Counted from the stretch's first letter, positions 23,342-32,095 are shown. The stretch is DNA of 42,762 nt from Lachnospiraceae bacterium (GCA_017520425.1 JAFXFO010000036.1:1-42762), one strand, 5' to 3'. Numbers and translations: made by a program. Notes: a model not told the origin generated them from the sequence alone.

Positions 23342-25042
23342 ATGAGAGGGAGAAAGAAGAAAGAGAAGGGAATGCTTCAAAGGCTAAAGAGCCGGAAAAG
23401 AAAAAAGTTTGGCACGGTGTTTTTGCATAGGTGGCTGGTGGCAGTAATAATTCTGGTATTGGCTTATTTGGCGGGAGTAAGTGCTTTTGCTACGTATAAA
23501 AAGAATGAATTGAAGACCAATTATTACTGGGCACAGGGACATAATATAGAACATTTTGCAATGCTGTCACAGAACTTTGAAGGGCAGCAACTGATTAATC
23601 GCGCCCAGATGCGACTTGCAATGATGACCAATACCCATAATTGCTTTTCTTTGTTATGGAAGACGCAGACTGGAGAAGTCATCGCGAGTTGCGAGGAAAA
23701 AATGTTCTTTATACGCAATACCGGTGTGGAAGCAGACGAGATAAAAATATTAGTTTGTGAGTTAGATGATATACAGGGATGGAAGGAATATAGGCAGAAG
23801 CTGGAGGCAGCAAGAAAACCATTTATTTATTTGTATGAGGCTCTGCCAGGCATGGATACCATTTATTCTGATGGTGATTTTTTTGTACCTAAAGAGTTTC
23901 ATGTAGATGTGACGAAAGTTAATTTGTTAAAGGGTATACTGGTGAAGGATTATACGGAGAAAGGCGTATTTCAGGCAACTATAAAAGGCACAGAGATTGT
24001 ACCGGAATTGTATACGGAAGAACATACTAGTGGATACAGTTTAAGAAATCCTATTGCGTTAGGATATCACCCTACCAATTCCTACATGATGGGAAATAGA
24101 AGTGGTGATGATGCTTATAATCTTTTATGGGATTACTATGAAGCCAGAAGAACTGATACCCAAAGTTCAGCATGGGAGGAGAGAGAGACCTTTTTTACGG
24201 TAAAAATTGTTTCGGATATGGAAGTGGAACTGGGAAAAGGACATATGGTTTCTATGTTGAGTGTGGCGTATCTGAATGTATGGGAGAATTACGTTGGTGC
24301 GCTGTTGGGTATAGGAGTGGCAATGCTGCTATTGGGTACACTTATAGCGTTCCTGCTGGCTAAGCTGTCTTACACTCGCCTGAAAGCCGCATATGCATTG
24401 GAGGATTATCGTAAGAACCTTACCAATATCTTGGCTCATGATTTGAAGAGCCCTTTGATGAGTATATCCGGCTATGCGGAAAACTTGCGTGACAATTTGA
24501 ATACGGAGAAGCAGACCTATTATTCGCAATCCATTTTAAATGGCGTGCAGTATATGAATGGTATCATAGAGTCAGTACTGTATCTGTCCAAGATGGAGGA
24601 AGGAAAGCTGTCCCTAAAGAAAGAACCCATACAGGTAAGGGAGATGGTAGAAAAACTTGTGGCAGAACGGGAAGAAAATCTTCAGGAAGGAGGTCTGAAG
24701 GCGGAAATGACCGGGGGTGTACAGCTGGAGGCAGATGCCATCTTATTGAAACAGCTATTATGCAATCTTTTGGATAATGCTGTAAAATATGCTTCAAAGG
24801 ATACCACCATTTGTGTTATTATGAAAGATAAGGAAATAAGCATTCAGAATGTTTGTGAAGAGGATTTGAGTGCTGTGGCTGATACCCTGTGTGACCCCTT
24901 TGTGGTCAGTGATGACAGCAGAAGCAATCGTAAGGGGAGCGGTTTGGGGCTTGCTATCGCAAGGAATATTTGTGAGCTTCACGGATTCGGATTTGAACTT
25001 ATTTGCAAGGAAAAGAGCTTTGAAGCAAAGATAAAAGGATAG
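23342..25042 (+). CDS. Membrane sensor histidine kinase
   Basis: 566 residues. A basic N terminus leads to a first membrane helix (about 31-52), an extracellular sensor of about 265 residues, a second helix (about 318-340, VGALLGIGVAMLLLGTLIAF), a short juxtamembrane region without an obvious HAMP, then the DHp/HATPase core. The phospho-acceptor is His366 in LAHDLKSPL; the N box LLCNLLDNAVKYAS and the G box GSGLGLAIA are intact. The ectodomain matches no sensor family I recognise. It is transcribed with the upstream response regulator. The FliB-like gene begins 11 nt after its stop, so it may belong to the same transcript. Confidence 0.95.
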   Translation: MRGRKKKEKGMLQRLKSRKRKKFGTVFLHRWLVAVIILVLAYLAGVSAFATYKKNELKTNYYWAQGHNIEHFAMLSQNFEGQQLINRAQMRLAMMTNTHNCFSLLWKTQTGEVIASCEEKMFFIRNTGVEADEIKILVCELDDIQGWKEYRQKLEAARKPFIYLYEALPGMDTIYSDGDFFVPKEFHVDVTKVNLLKGILVKDYTEKGVFQATIKGTEIVPELYTEEHTSGYSLRNPIALGYHPTNSYMMGNRSGDDAYNLLWDYYEARRTDTQSSAWEERETFFTVKIVSDMEVELGKGHMVSMLSVAYLNVWENYVGALLGIGVAMLLLGTLIAFLLAKLSYTRLKAAYALEDYRKNLTNILAHDLKSPLMSISGYAENLRDNLNTEKQTYYSQSILNGVQYMNGIIESVLYLSKMEEGKLSLKKEPIQVREMVEKLVAEREENLQEGGLKAEMTGGVQLEADAILLKQLLCNLLDNAVKYASKDTTICVIMKDKEISIQNVCEEDLSAVADTLCDPFVVSDDSRSNRKGSGLGLAIARNICELHGFGFELICKEKSFEAKIKG

Positions 25043-25053
25043 GAGTTTGTTAC

Positions 25054-26166
25054 ATGCGTTACCTAAAGCCTGATTATTTTGAGGATTTTGATTGTATTGC
25101 AGGAGAATGTCCGGATACCTGCTGTGCGGGATGGCAGATTATGATTGATGAGGAGTCTTTGGACTATTATGGAGAGGTGGAAGGTGCCTTCGGAAAGAGA
25201 CTTCGTGATTCCATCGACTGGCAGGAGGGAGCTTTTTATCAGTGTGAGAAAAGGTGCGCATTCTTAAATGAAAAGGATTTGTGTGATATTTATACAGAAC
25301 TGGGAGAGAGGGCTCTTTGTCAGACCTGTACCAACTATCCGCGACATGTGGAAGAGTTTGAAGGACTGAGAGAGTATACCCTCTCTTTGTCCTGTCCTGT
25401 AGCTGCAAAGATGATTTTGGGGCAGGAGAAATTCCCGGTTTTTGTGGAAACGCAGGATGATTCGGAGGATGAGCTGGCTGAGGAATTTGAAGACTTTGAT
25501 ATCCTGCTGTTTACCCAGTTAGAAGATGCACGGACCGTGATTATGAAGCATTTGAAAGATGCTGATATGTGTTTGGATGATAAACTGGCTCTTTATTTGC
25601 AGTTTGCAAAGCAGATGCAGGAGTGTATTGACAGGGAAGAATATTTTGAGATAGATAGCGTAATTCGTTCTTTTGAAGAGGGACAGTTCCCCTGGGCAGG
25701 AGAGCCCGCGGAAATGCTACGGTTTGTGCATAGAAAGGACCTGTTTGCGCATATCTATGATTTAGAGAGACTTCGGGAAGAATGGACAGAGGTACTGGAT
25801 GGGCTGGAAGAAAGCCTTTATGCAAAGGGGGAAGAAGCTTACCGGCAGCAGGTGGAAGCTTTTGAAGGCTGGTTACAGGAAGTTCAGGATAGGCTGGCAC
25901 AATGGGAGCAGATTGGTCTGCAGCTCTTTGTGTTTTTCCTGTATACTTACTTTTGCGGTGCGGTGTATGATGACTGGATTTACAGTAAGATGGCTTTGGC
26001 AGTGGAGTCCGTGCGGTTTATCAGGGAATTGTATCTGGCCCGTTGGGTGGAGAAAGGAGAACTGACACAGGAAGACTATGTGGAATTGGCTTATCGTTAT
26101 GCCAGGGAAATAGAACATTCCGACCCGAACCTGAATGCTTTGGAAGAGTATTTTGCGGAAAGTTAG
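25054..26166 (+). CDS. fliB: FliB-type flagellin lysine-N-methylase / cysteine-cluster protein
   Basis: 370 residues beginning MRYLKPDYFEDFDCIAGECPDTCC, with the cysteine cluster CxxxCPDTCCAGW, CEKRCAFL, LCDIY, LCQTCTNYPRH and LSCP. This arrangement defines FliB-like proteins, which methylate surface lysines of flagellin in Salmonella and carry a metal or Fe-S-type Cys cluster. The C-terminal part has a predicted helical region (LFVFFLYTYFCGAVYDDW). It lies 11 nt after the kinase gene. No flagellar genes are present in the window, so the substrate is uncertain; in Lachnospiraceae such genes are widespread. A promoter of the Feo operon follows. Confidence 0.8.
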   Translation: MRYLKPDYFEDFDCIAGECPDTCCAGWQIMIDEESLDYYGEVEGAFGKRLRDSIDWQEGAFYQCEKRCAFLNEKDLCDIYTELGERALCQTCTNYPRHVEEFEGLREYTLSLSCPVAAKMILGQEKFPVFVETQDDSEDELAEEFEDFDILLFTQLEDARTVIMKHLKDADMCLDDKLALYLQFAKQMQECIDREEYFEIDSVIRSFEEGQFPWAGEPAEMLRFVHRKDLFAHIYDLERLREEWTEVLDGLEESLYAKGEEAYRQQVEAFEGWLQEVQDRLAQWEQIGLQLFVFFLYTYFCGAVYDDWIYSKMALAVESVRFIRELYLARWVEKGELTQEDYVELAYRYAREIEHSDPNLNALEEYFAES

Positions 26167-26204
26167 GGATTTGGAAAAAAGTGTAAATAATTTTAAAATC
26201 CTAC

Positions 26205-26257
26205 TTGACAGAAACAAAAAGCGGTGCTAATCTGTAGAAGAGTTAGTTGCAACTAAC
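26205..26257 (+). promoter_or_regulatory. feoA promoter with metal-regulator operator
   Basis: TTGACA (26205-26210), 17-nt spacer, TAATCT (26228-26233), then a perfect 16-bp palindrome GTTAGTTGCAACTAAC (26242-26257) at the expected transcription start. The TTAG...CTAA arms suggest a DtxR/IdeR-type iron repressor. A related site recurs before feoB. Confidence 0.8.
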
Positions 26258-26282
26258 ATAAATTGAATAGGAGGATGGTCAA

Positions 26283-26495
26283 ATGAAATTGACAGAAGCA
26301 AAGGTCGGCGAAGAATACATCATTCAGGAGCTTGTGACGGATGATGAAGAGATGAATGCTTTCCTCTTTACTCTTGGATGCTATAGTGGCGAACCTATTA
26401 CTGTGATTACGAAGCTTCGAAGTAGTCTGGTGGTTTCCATAAAGGATGGCAGATACAATATTGATAATCAATTGGCAGGTGCAATTGTAGTATAG
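26283..26495 (+). CDS. feoA: FeoA-domain ferrous iron transport protein
   Basis: A 70-residue single SH3-like FeoA domain: KVGEEYIIQEL, then FLFTLGCYSGEPITVITKLRSSLVVSIKDGRYNIDNQLAGAIVV, ending in the A-x-x-I-x-V pattern typical of FeoA. It is cytoplasmic and helps FeoB function. GGAGG lies 7 nt upstream of the ATG. It is first of a three-gene ferrous iron locus (feoA, feoB, Cys-rich protein) with an operator at its transcription start. Confidence 0.92.
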   Translation: MKLTEAKVGEEYIIQELVTDDEEMNAFLFTLGCYSGEPITVITKLRSSLVVSIKDGRYNIDNQLAGAIVV

Positions 26496-26527
26496 TGGCA
26501 GATGGCCGCTATATATTTTGGATAATG

Positions 26528-26552
26528 GTTAGATAAAACTAACTAAAATTAG
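26528..26552 (+). promoter_or_regulatory. Second Feo operator between feoA and feoB
   Basis: GTTAGATAAAACTAAC (26528-26543) has the same GTTAG-N6-CTAAC arms as the site before feoA. An overlapping CTAA-N6-TTAG (26539-26552) follows. A possible -10, GATAAT (26521-26526), is just upstream. The 166-nt gap between feoA and feoB could thus hold a second repressed promoter. Confidence 0.65.
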
Positions 26553-26661
26553 AAAAAACAATCCAGGGCAAAGAGTTGTTACACAATAAGGTGAAAATAA
26601 GAAAATAGACATAATTTTATCAGACAAGATATATTGGCAAGGAATGAAACGGAGGAGCTTT

Positions 26662-28662
26662 ATGAGAATCGCATTGGCAGGAAACCCGAACAGCGGAAAG
26701 ACTACGATGTATAATGCACTCACAGGAAAAAGTGAGAAAGTAGGTAACTGGGCCGGGGTAACCGTAGATAAAAAAGAAAGTACCATAAAAAAGAGCTTTT
26801 ATAAGGGTGAACAGGCGGTAACCGTAGTGGATTTGCCGGGAGCATATTCCATGACCCCTTTTACTTCCGAAGAAGGTGTAACCAGTACATATGTAAAAAG
26901 TGAGAGGCCGGATGCCATTATTAATATTGTGGATGCTACGAATTTGAGCAGAAGCTTATTCTTCACCACGCAGTTACTGGAGTTGGGAATCCCGGTAGTA
27001 ATCGCACTGAATAAGAGTGATATTAATGAAAAAAAAGGTACAAAGATAAATACAGCGAAGATTTCTGAGGCATTAGGATGTCCGGTAATACAAACCGTCT
27101 CCACCAATGCAGGTGGTTTGCAGGAGGTAATAGATGCTGTAATGACGGTCATCGGACAAGGACAGAAGGCGCCTTATGATGGACAGGAAGAGGCGTTGAC
27201 AGATAAAGCTTCTGCAATGGAAGCTGATAAAAAACGATATGAATTTGTGAACCATATTGTGAAAACAGTAGAAACCCGAAAAGTATTTACGAAGGATAGA
27301 AATGCGCAGGATAAGGTGGATGTGGTGCTGACCAAGCCGGTTATCGGTATTGCGATTTTTGCACTGGTAATGTTTTTGGTATTCTATATTTCCCAGTCTA
27401 CCTTGGGAACCTGGATTGCTGACTGGCTGGTAGGATGGATAGAGGTGTTTCAGGAATGGGTAGCCGGTATGGTGGAAGGCATCAATCCCTTCCTGTACTC
27501 CTTACTGATAGATGGTATTATCGGTGGTGTGGGTGCTGTGGTAGGCTTCCTGCCCTTGGTAATGGTGATGTATTTCCTCATTGCACTTTTAGAGGATTGT
27601 GGGTATATGGCGCGTGCCAGTGTTGTTTTGGACCCGATTTTTAAGAAGGTGGGATTGTCCGGCAAGTCCATAATACCTATGGTGGTTGGTACCGGATGTG
27701 CGATTCCCGGTGTTATGGCATGCCGAACCATTCGGAATGAAAGAGAGCGTCGAACCACTGCCATGCTGGCACCATTTATGCCTTGCGGTGCGAAGTTGCC
27801 CGTAATCGCTTTGTTTGCAGGTGCTTTCTTTGCAGATGCTATGTGGGTGGGACCCCTCATGTATTTTGCAGGCATCGTGATTATTTTGCTGGGTGCGGTT
27901 TTGGTGAACAGGATTACCGGGAATAAGTATAAGAAGTCCTATTTTATTATGGAACTTCCGGAATATAAGCTTCCCAGCTTGAAGAGAGCATTCCTTTCCA
28001 TGTGTTCCCGCGGTAAGGCATACATTATCAAGGCGGGCACCATTATCCTGGTATGTAATGCAGTAGTTCAGATTATGCAGGGCTTCGATTGGAAGCTACA
28101 GATTGTAGAAGAGGGCATGGAAAGTACCTCTATCTTAGCTGGCATTGCTTCCCCTATCGCAGTGTTATTGGTGCCGGTAGTTGGTATTGCTGCATGGCAG
28201 CTGGCTGCAGCGGCTGTGACCGGTTTTATTGCCAAGGAAAATGTAGTAGGTACTTTGGCAGTATGCTATGCGCTGACAGATTTTATTGATACGGAGGAAT
28301 TGGCACTGGTAGGCGGTTCTTCAGAAGTTGCAACAGTGATGGGCCTTACCAAAGTGGCAGCATTGGCTTACTTAATGTTCAACTTATTCACTCCTCCTTG
28401 CTTTGCCGCTTTGGGTGCTATGAATTCTGAGATGCAGAGTAAGAAGTGGTTCTGGGGTGGAGTGGCACTCCAATTGGGTACTGGATATACGGTAGCTTTC
28501 TGGGTATATCAGATTGGAACACTTATTACCACCGGCAAGTTGGGGGCAGGCTTTGTGCCGGGACTGATAGCAGTGCTGGTGATGGCAGCAGTGGTAATTG
28601 CCATGATTCAAAATACCAAGAAACAGTTGAAAAAGGAACAAATGGCCAAAAAGGTGGCATGA
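26662..28662 (+). CDS. feoB: Ferrous iron transporter FeoB
   Basis: About 666 residues from ATG 26662, which follows GGAGGAG; an in-frame ATG six codons earlier has no ribosome binding site. The N-terminal G domain has G1 GNPNSGKTT, G3 DLPGAYS, G4 NKSD. It is followed by a helical spacer and a polytopic membrane part with two Gate-type regions (GCAIPGVMACRTIRNERERRTT, MPCGAKLPVIALFAG) bearing conserved cysteines, and a FIAKENVVGTL segment. It imports Fe2+ under anoxic conditions, as expected for a gut anaerobe. The Cys-rich partner starts 9 nt downstream. Confidence 0.97.
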   Translation: MRIALAGNPNSGKTTMYNALTGKSEKVGNWAGVTVDKKESTIKKSFYKGEQAVTVVDLPGAYSMTPFTSEEGVTSTYVKSERPDAIINIVDATNLSRSLFFTTQLLELGIPVVIALNKSDINEKKGTKINTAKISEALGCPVIQTVSTNAGGLQEVIDAVMTVIGQGQKAPYDGQEEALTDKASAMEADKKRYEFVNHIVKTVETRKVFTKDRNAQDKVDVVLTKPVIGIAIFALVMFLVFYISQSTLGTWIADWLVGWIEVFQEWVAGMVEGINPFLYSLLIDGIIGGVGAVVGFLPLVMVMYFLIALLEDCGYMARASVVLDPIFKKVGLSGKSIIPMVVGTGCAIPGVMACRTIRNERERRTTAMLAPFMPCGAKLPVIALFAGAFFADAMWVGPLMYFAGIVIILLGAVLVNRITGNKYKKSYFIMELPEYKLPSLKRAFLSMCSRGKAYIIKAGTIILVCNAVVQIMQGFDWKLQIVEEGMESTSILAGIASPIAVLLVPVVGIAAWQLAAAAVTGFIAKENVVGTLAVCYALTDFIDTEELALVGGSSEVATVMGLTKVAALAYLMFNLFTPPCFAALGAMNSEMQSKKWFWGGVALQLGTGYTVAFWVYQIGTLITTGKLGAGFVPGLIAVLVMAAVVIAMIQNTKKQLKKEQMAKKVA

Positions 28663-28671
28663 GGATAAAGT

Positions 28672-28860
28672 ATGATTGATATTATTGTCGCTGTAGTGTT
28701 GCTGTTGATAATAGGGGGAGCCCTTATTTATATCAGGAAGCAAAAGGAAAAAGGTGTGAAGTGTATTGGTTGTCCGGATTCGGGAAGCTGTGGCGGGCAT
28801 TGTAGCGGCGGCTGCAGCGGAGCGGGAGAGTGTAAGAGCAACGGAAAGCTGTCGAAGTAA
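28672..28860 (+). CDS. FeoB-associated Cys-rich membrane protein
   Basis: 62 residues: one N-terminal membrane helix (IDIIVAVVLLLIIGGALIYI), a short basic stretch, then a Cys/Gly-rich tail with CIGCPDSGSCGGHCSGGC and a final Cys in GECK. This matches the small FeoB-associated Cys-rich proteins of Firmicutes that replace FeoC; the cysteines may bind iron or sense redox state. The start is 9 nt after feoB, so it is cotranscribed. An intrinsic terminator follows. Confidence 0.9.
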   Translation: MIDIIVAVVLLLIIGGALIYIRKQKEKGVKCIGCPDSGSCGGHCSGGCSGAGECKSNGKLSK

Positions 28861-28889
28861 AATGTGAATAACAAATCCATAATAAATAT

Positions 28890-28931
28890 CAGAACCCACC
28901 GGGTGGAAAGATTCCGCTTTGGTGGGTTCTG
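28890..28931. terminator. Bidirectional-looking terminator between feo and metG
   Basis: CAGAACCCACC (28890-28900) pairs perfectly with GGTGGGTTCTG (28921-28931). The T-run on either side is poor, but its place between convergent genes suits a shared terminator. Confidence 0.7.
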
Positions 28932-28937
28932 TGTGTG

Positions 28938-30536
28938 TTATTGTTTTGGGAGTTCAATTCTGGTGAAAAGAATGGAATAATCTTCAGGGATTTTCCAGCT
29001 TGTAAAATCCTGCACATTCCAAACTGTAGTAAGACCTAACCAGCCCAGTACCTTTTCAGAAGAAAAGGGAAGGAACGGTGCCAGCAGCACTGCCAGATTA
29101 CCGATAAGCCAGGTACAGTGAAAGAGTGTATCAGAGCATTCCACCGGGGCAGAGGTTCTGGTTTTCCAAGGTTCTTTGGTATCATAGTATTTATTGCCGA
29201 AACGTACCAGTTCAAAGATACCCTCCAGAGCATCCTTAAACCGACCATTTTCAATAAGGGTGCCCACGGTCTCGAAGATCTGGGCAACTTTAGAACGGAT
29301 TTCCGGGTCAACAGTCCCCTCGGGTATCCGACGGTCGTTATATTTGACCAGGAAGGCCAAGGTTCTGTTTACAAAATTGCCCCAGGCACCTACCAGTTCC
29401 GAATTGTTCTGCTCTGTAAATTCTCTCCAGGAAAAGTCCGTATCACGCTTTTCCGGACCGTTGGCGATGAAGAAATAACGGATGGCGTCAGGATGATAGT
29501 CACGGCTCAACTCCTTTAGCCACACAGCCCAGTTCTGACTGGTGGAAATTTTACGACCTTCCAGAGTAATGTGTTCACTGGAAATAATATCATCCGGTAA
29601 TCGTAAACCTTCTCCGTGTCCTAAAAGAAGGGCGGGCAGGATGATGCTGTGGAAGGGGATATTATCCTTGCCGTGGACATAATAGTGACGGGCATTTTCG
29701 CCGAATACTTCTTCGAAAGGAATGCCTCTTTCTTCGCAAAGAGCTGCAGTGGCGGACAGGTAACCAAGTACGTTTTCTGCCCAGATATAGATTTTTTTCT
29801 CATCATATCCGTCAAGGGGTACATCAATACCCCATTCCAAGTCTCTGGTAATGGCACGGTCTCGAAGACCCTCGTCAATATAGCGTTTGGTAAAGGCGAT
29901 AGCGTTTTTACGCCAGTAGGGGTGGGTTTCTAGGAAGTTGACCAATTCATTCTTAAGCTTGGAAATCAGCAGGAAAATCTGTGTACTGTCCTTGTAAATC
30001 AGGGCAGAACCACAATCTGCACAGTGGGTATCCAGAAGTGTTTCGATATCCAGTACTTCATTACAGGAGTCACATTGATCACCACGGGTTTTGGCACCGC
30101 AAACAGGGCAGGTACCGATGACAAAGCGGTCTGTCAACACCTTGGCACAGCTGGGACAGTAGGCCTGCTTTACGGTACGTTCTTCTGTGTAACATCCCGC
30201 ATAAAGCTTCTTGTGGAATTTCTGCACGAAGGCAATATGCTTCTCATCAGATGTTTTGCCATATAAGTCATAAGAGAATCCCAGATTTTTAAAGTCTTCA
30301 CAGAACTCTGCATGATAATACTCGCTGATTTCGGCAGGGGTACGGTTTTCCTGCTTGGCACGAATGGTTATGGGTGTACCGTAGCAGTCGCTTCCGGATA
30401 CATAAAATACATTTTCTCCTTTGGCACGATAGTAGCGGGCTAAGATATCGCCGGGGAGAAGACCGGCAACATGTCCGATGTGAAGGGAGCCGTTGGCATA
30501 GGGCCAAGCTCCGCCGATTAAAATATTCTTGTTCAT
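28938..30536 (-). CDS. metG: Methionyl-tRNA synthetase, short form
   Basis: 532 residues charging tRNA-Met. The class I motif appears as HIGH in LHIGHVAG; the second motif is KISTS (GRKISTS) in place of KMSKS. The insert carries four CxxC motifs (CPSC, CPVC, CDSC, CADC), i.e. two zinc knuckles. The anticodon-binding helical domain is present, but the C-terminal Trbp111-like tRNA-binding domain of longer MetRSs (~640-670 residues) is absent. These traits suit the second, archaeal-like MetRS type known in some Gram-positives. GAGGT is 7 nt upstream of the start. A T-box leader controls it; a second metG may exist elsewhere. Confidence 0.95.
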   Translation of the reverse strand: MNKNILIGGAWPYANGSLHIGHVAGLLPGDILARYYRAKGENVFYVSGSDCYGTPITIRAKQENRTPAEISEYYHAEFCEDFKNLGFSYDLYGKTSDEKHIAFVQKFHKKLYAGCYTEERTVKQAYCPSCAKVLTDRFVIGTCPVCGAKTRGDQCDSCNEVLDIETLLDTHCADCGSALIYKDSTQIFLLISKLKNELVNFLETHPYWRKNAIAFTKRYIDEGLRDRAITRDLEWGIDVPLDGYDEKKIYIWAENVLGYLSATAALCEERGIPFEEVFGENARHYYVHGKDNIPFHSIILPALLLGHGEGLRLPDDIISSEHITLEGRKISTSQNWAVWLKELSRDYHPDAIRYFFIANGPEKRDTDFSWREFTEQNNSELVGAWGNFVNRTLAFLVKYNDRRIPEGTVDPEIRSKVAQIFETVGTLIENGRFKDALEGIFELVRFGNKYYDTKEPWKTRTSAPVECSDTLFHCTWLIGNLAVLLAPFLPFSSEKVLGWLGLTTVWNVQDFTSWKIPEDYSILFTRIELPKQ

Positions 30537-30590
30537 AGTTTATACCTCATTTCTTAGTTTGATAACATTGACCACAGTTACTTTTGAAAT

Positions 30591-30896
30591 AAAAAAACGC
30601 TCTCACCCCTTTACTGTAATAGTCTAAGGGACGAAAGCATCTGCTCACGTGTTACCACCCTATTTCACCTGCCTCTCACGATAACAGGCCTTATCAAGTT
30701 CGGACAGGAAATGATCTGTCGAAACTCTATCGCTGTTACGGGCGACCCCGGCGTAGCCTAACCAACTTTATCGGCTCGGTACGCAGCTCGGAGACCATGT
30801 TCGGCAAAGTATTCTTCATCCATTCTCAGCGCATCCGAAGATGATGGATTTCTCTGTAAAAGCGTTCTATGCTTACTCTTTCTCGTCATTGCTATT
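30591..30896 (-). promoter_or_regulatory. T-box leader (tRNA-Met responsive) of metG
   Basis: On the minus strand, the promoter TTGCTT (30926-30931) - 17 nt - TAGAAT (30903-30908) starts the leader. The specifier region contains ATG (CAT at 30796-30798 on plus) in the context GAAC-ATG-GTC. The T-box antiterminator motif AGGGTGGTAACACG lies at 30648-30661, followed by a terminator stem of GCTTTC...CCCTT with AAGGGGTGAGAGC and seven T (30591-30597). Uncharged tRNA-Met is expected to stabilise the antiterminator and allow metG transcription. Confidence 0.93.
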
Positions 30897-30921
30897 GAAG
30901 GCATTCTAACACAGGTAAAAT

Positions 30922-30951
30922 AAAAAAGCAACCCAAAATGATTGCTTTTTT
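30922..30951 (-). terminator. Terminator after the DUF975 gene, overlapping the metG -35
   Basis: AAAAAAGCAA (30922-30931) and TTGCTTTTTT (30942-30951) form a symmetric stem with a 10-nt loop and T-runs on both strands. It overlaps the -35 of the metG leader (30926-30931). Confidence 0.8.
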
Positions 30952-30964
30952 GTTTTAGTTAAAA

Positions 30965-31678
30965 TCAGTCGTTTTTCATGATGTCCAAAAAAAACAGGGT
31001 ATAAGTCATGTTCATGTAGGGCACCAGCCATAAAAAGCCGATGGAAAAGGTTAATACACAAACAAACATCAGTGGCAAAAAGCTGAGCTGAAGACCGAAA
31101 AAGCGCCACATATGCTTCTTCATAAGCTTACAGCTGGCTGCTAAAGCCTGCTTGCCGGTATATTCCGGAAAGTCCAACAGCAAATAGAAGCTCTGGGAAA
31201 GAGCGATGCTGATAGGATATTGGATAACAAAACCTACAACAAAAGCGATTAAAGCACCGTACAGGTAATCCGGGCGACCGGAATCCATATAAAGGCGCAG
31301 TAGGATTCGAAACGGTAAGGTGCAGACCAAAGACAATAACCCATTTGTCAGGGAAACCGTAAAGGCGGCGGAAGCATTGTGCTGGAAGCCGTAGAAAAGC
31401 TGATCCAGCTTATAGGGCTGGCCGCAAGCCATATTTAAGTAAAGCAGGCAGGTTCCTAACTGAAAAATACCTAAAAAGGCAGATAACAGAAAGCTACAAA
31501 AGCAATAGCTTAAGAACTGGGAAAAGGTGCCTGAAGGAATAAGCTGTGTTAAAAAAGCGGTAGCGGAATATTCCAGGATGAGTATGGTCAAAAAAGCCAG
31601 AATGGATACGCTGTACTTGCGTTCCAGTTTACATTTGGCCATGTCTTTTATTTCGGCACATGGGGTATATTTGCTCAT
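30965..31678 (-). CDS. DUF975 family membrane protein
   Basis: 237 residues with about five or six hydrophobic segments (VSILAFLTILILEY, FLSYCFCSFLLSAFLGIFQLG, TVSLTNGLLSLVCTLPFRIL, ALIAFVVGFVIQYPISIAL, FLPLMFVCVLTFSIGFLWLV). DUF975 traits seen are the polar N terminus with AKCKLERKYSVSI, and FPEYTGKQALAASCKLMKKHMWRFFGLQLSFLP, a conserved region before the last helices. The function of the family is unknown. It starts 21 nt after the stop of the small membrane protein upstream in the same direction, so the two are probably one operon. Confidence 0.85.
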   Translation of the reverse strand: MSKYTPCAEIKDMAKCKLERKYSVSILAFLTILILEYSATAFLTQLIPSGTFSQFLSYCFCSFLLSAFLGIFQLGTCLLYLNMACGQPYKLDQLFYGFQHNASAAFTVSLTNGLLSLVCTLPFRILLRLYMDSGRPDYLYGALIAFVVGFVIQYPISIALSQSFYLLLDFPEYTGKQALAASCKLMKKHMWRFFGLQLSFLPLMFVCVLTFSIGFLWLVPYMNMTYTLFFLDIMKND

Positions 31679-31699
31679 AAGTGTGATATCCTTTCCTAA

Positions 31700-32095
31700 T
31701 TACTTGTTCAACCAGCTGTCCAAATCGATGCCGCTTTGTTCTAACATTTCGTCGAAAGTGATTCCGGACATGGACTCGTAAGTGGCATTCAGCTGTTCGC
31801 GATATACGGGGTCCTTCAACATCTCCGGAAGCTGTACAATAGTAATACAAAGGATTGCAAAGGATAGGAACATACCGATGACAGAAGTAACCAATCCGAT
31901 AAAGGCAGAGTTGACAAGCGGTTTCTTGCGGCGGCGAGCCAGGGTGGCAAACAAAATACCCAGTCCACCAAAGAAAAATGGCAGGATGCCGGTTACAATA
32001 GTCAGTATAGCTAACACTCCCATGATAAGGGAAGCCGAAGCAAAGGGATTTTCCTTATCGGCGGAGTAATATGTGTTTTGGTTGTTTGAATCCAT
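31700..32095 (-). CDS. Small two-helix membrane protein (DUF4190-like)
   Basis: 131 residues: a polar Asn-rich N terminus (MDSNNQNTYYS...ENPFASASL) followed by two membrane helices (ASLIMGVLAILTIVTGILPFFFGGLGILFA and SAFIGLVTSVIGMFLSFAILCI) joined by a basic ARRRKKP loop, then an acidic C-terminal tail ending DLDSWLNK. This double-helix hairpin with a GLGILFA-type glycine motif is typical of DUF4190 proteins. No enzymatic residue is visible. It is divergent from tex and precedes the DUF975 gene. Confidence 0.75.
   Translation of the reverse strand: MDSNNQNTYYSADKENPFASASLIMGVLAILTIVTGILPFFFGGLGILFATLARRRKKPLVNSAFIGLVTSVIGMFLSFAILCITIVQLPEMLKDPVYREQLNATYESMSGITFDEMLEQSGIDLDSWLNK

Noticed and set aside
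26167-26204. GGATTT...AAATCC as a terminator after the FliB-like gene
   Set aside because: Six-bp AT-rich stem with a long loop and no T-run.
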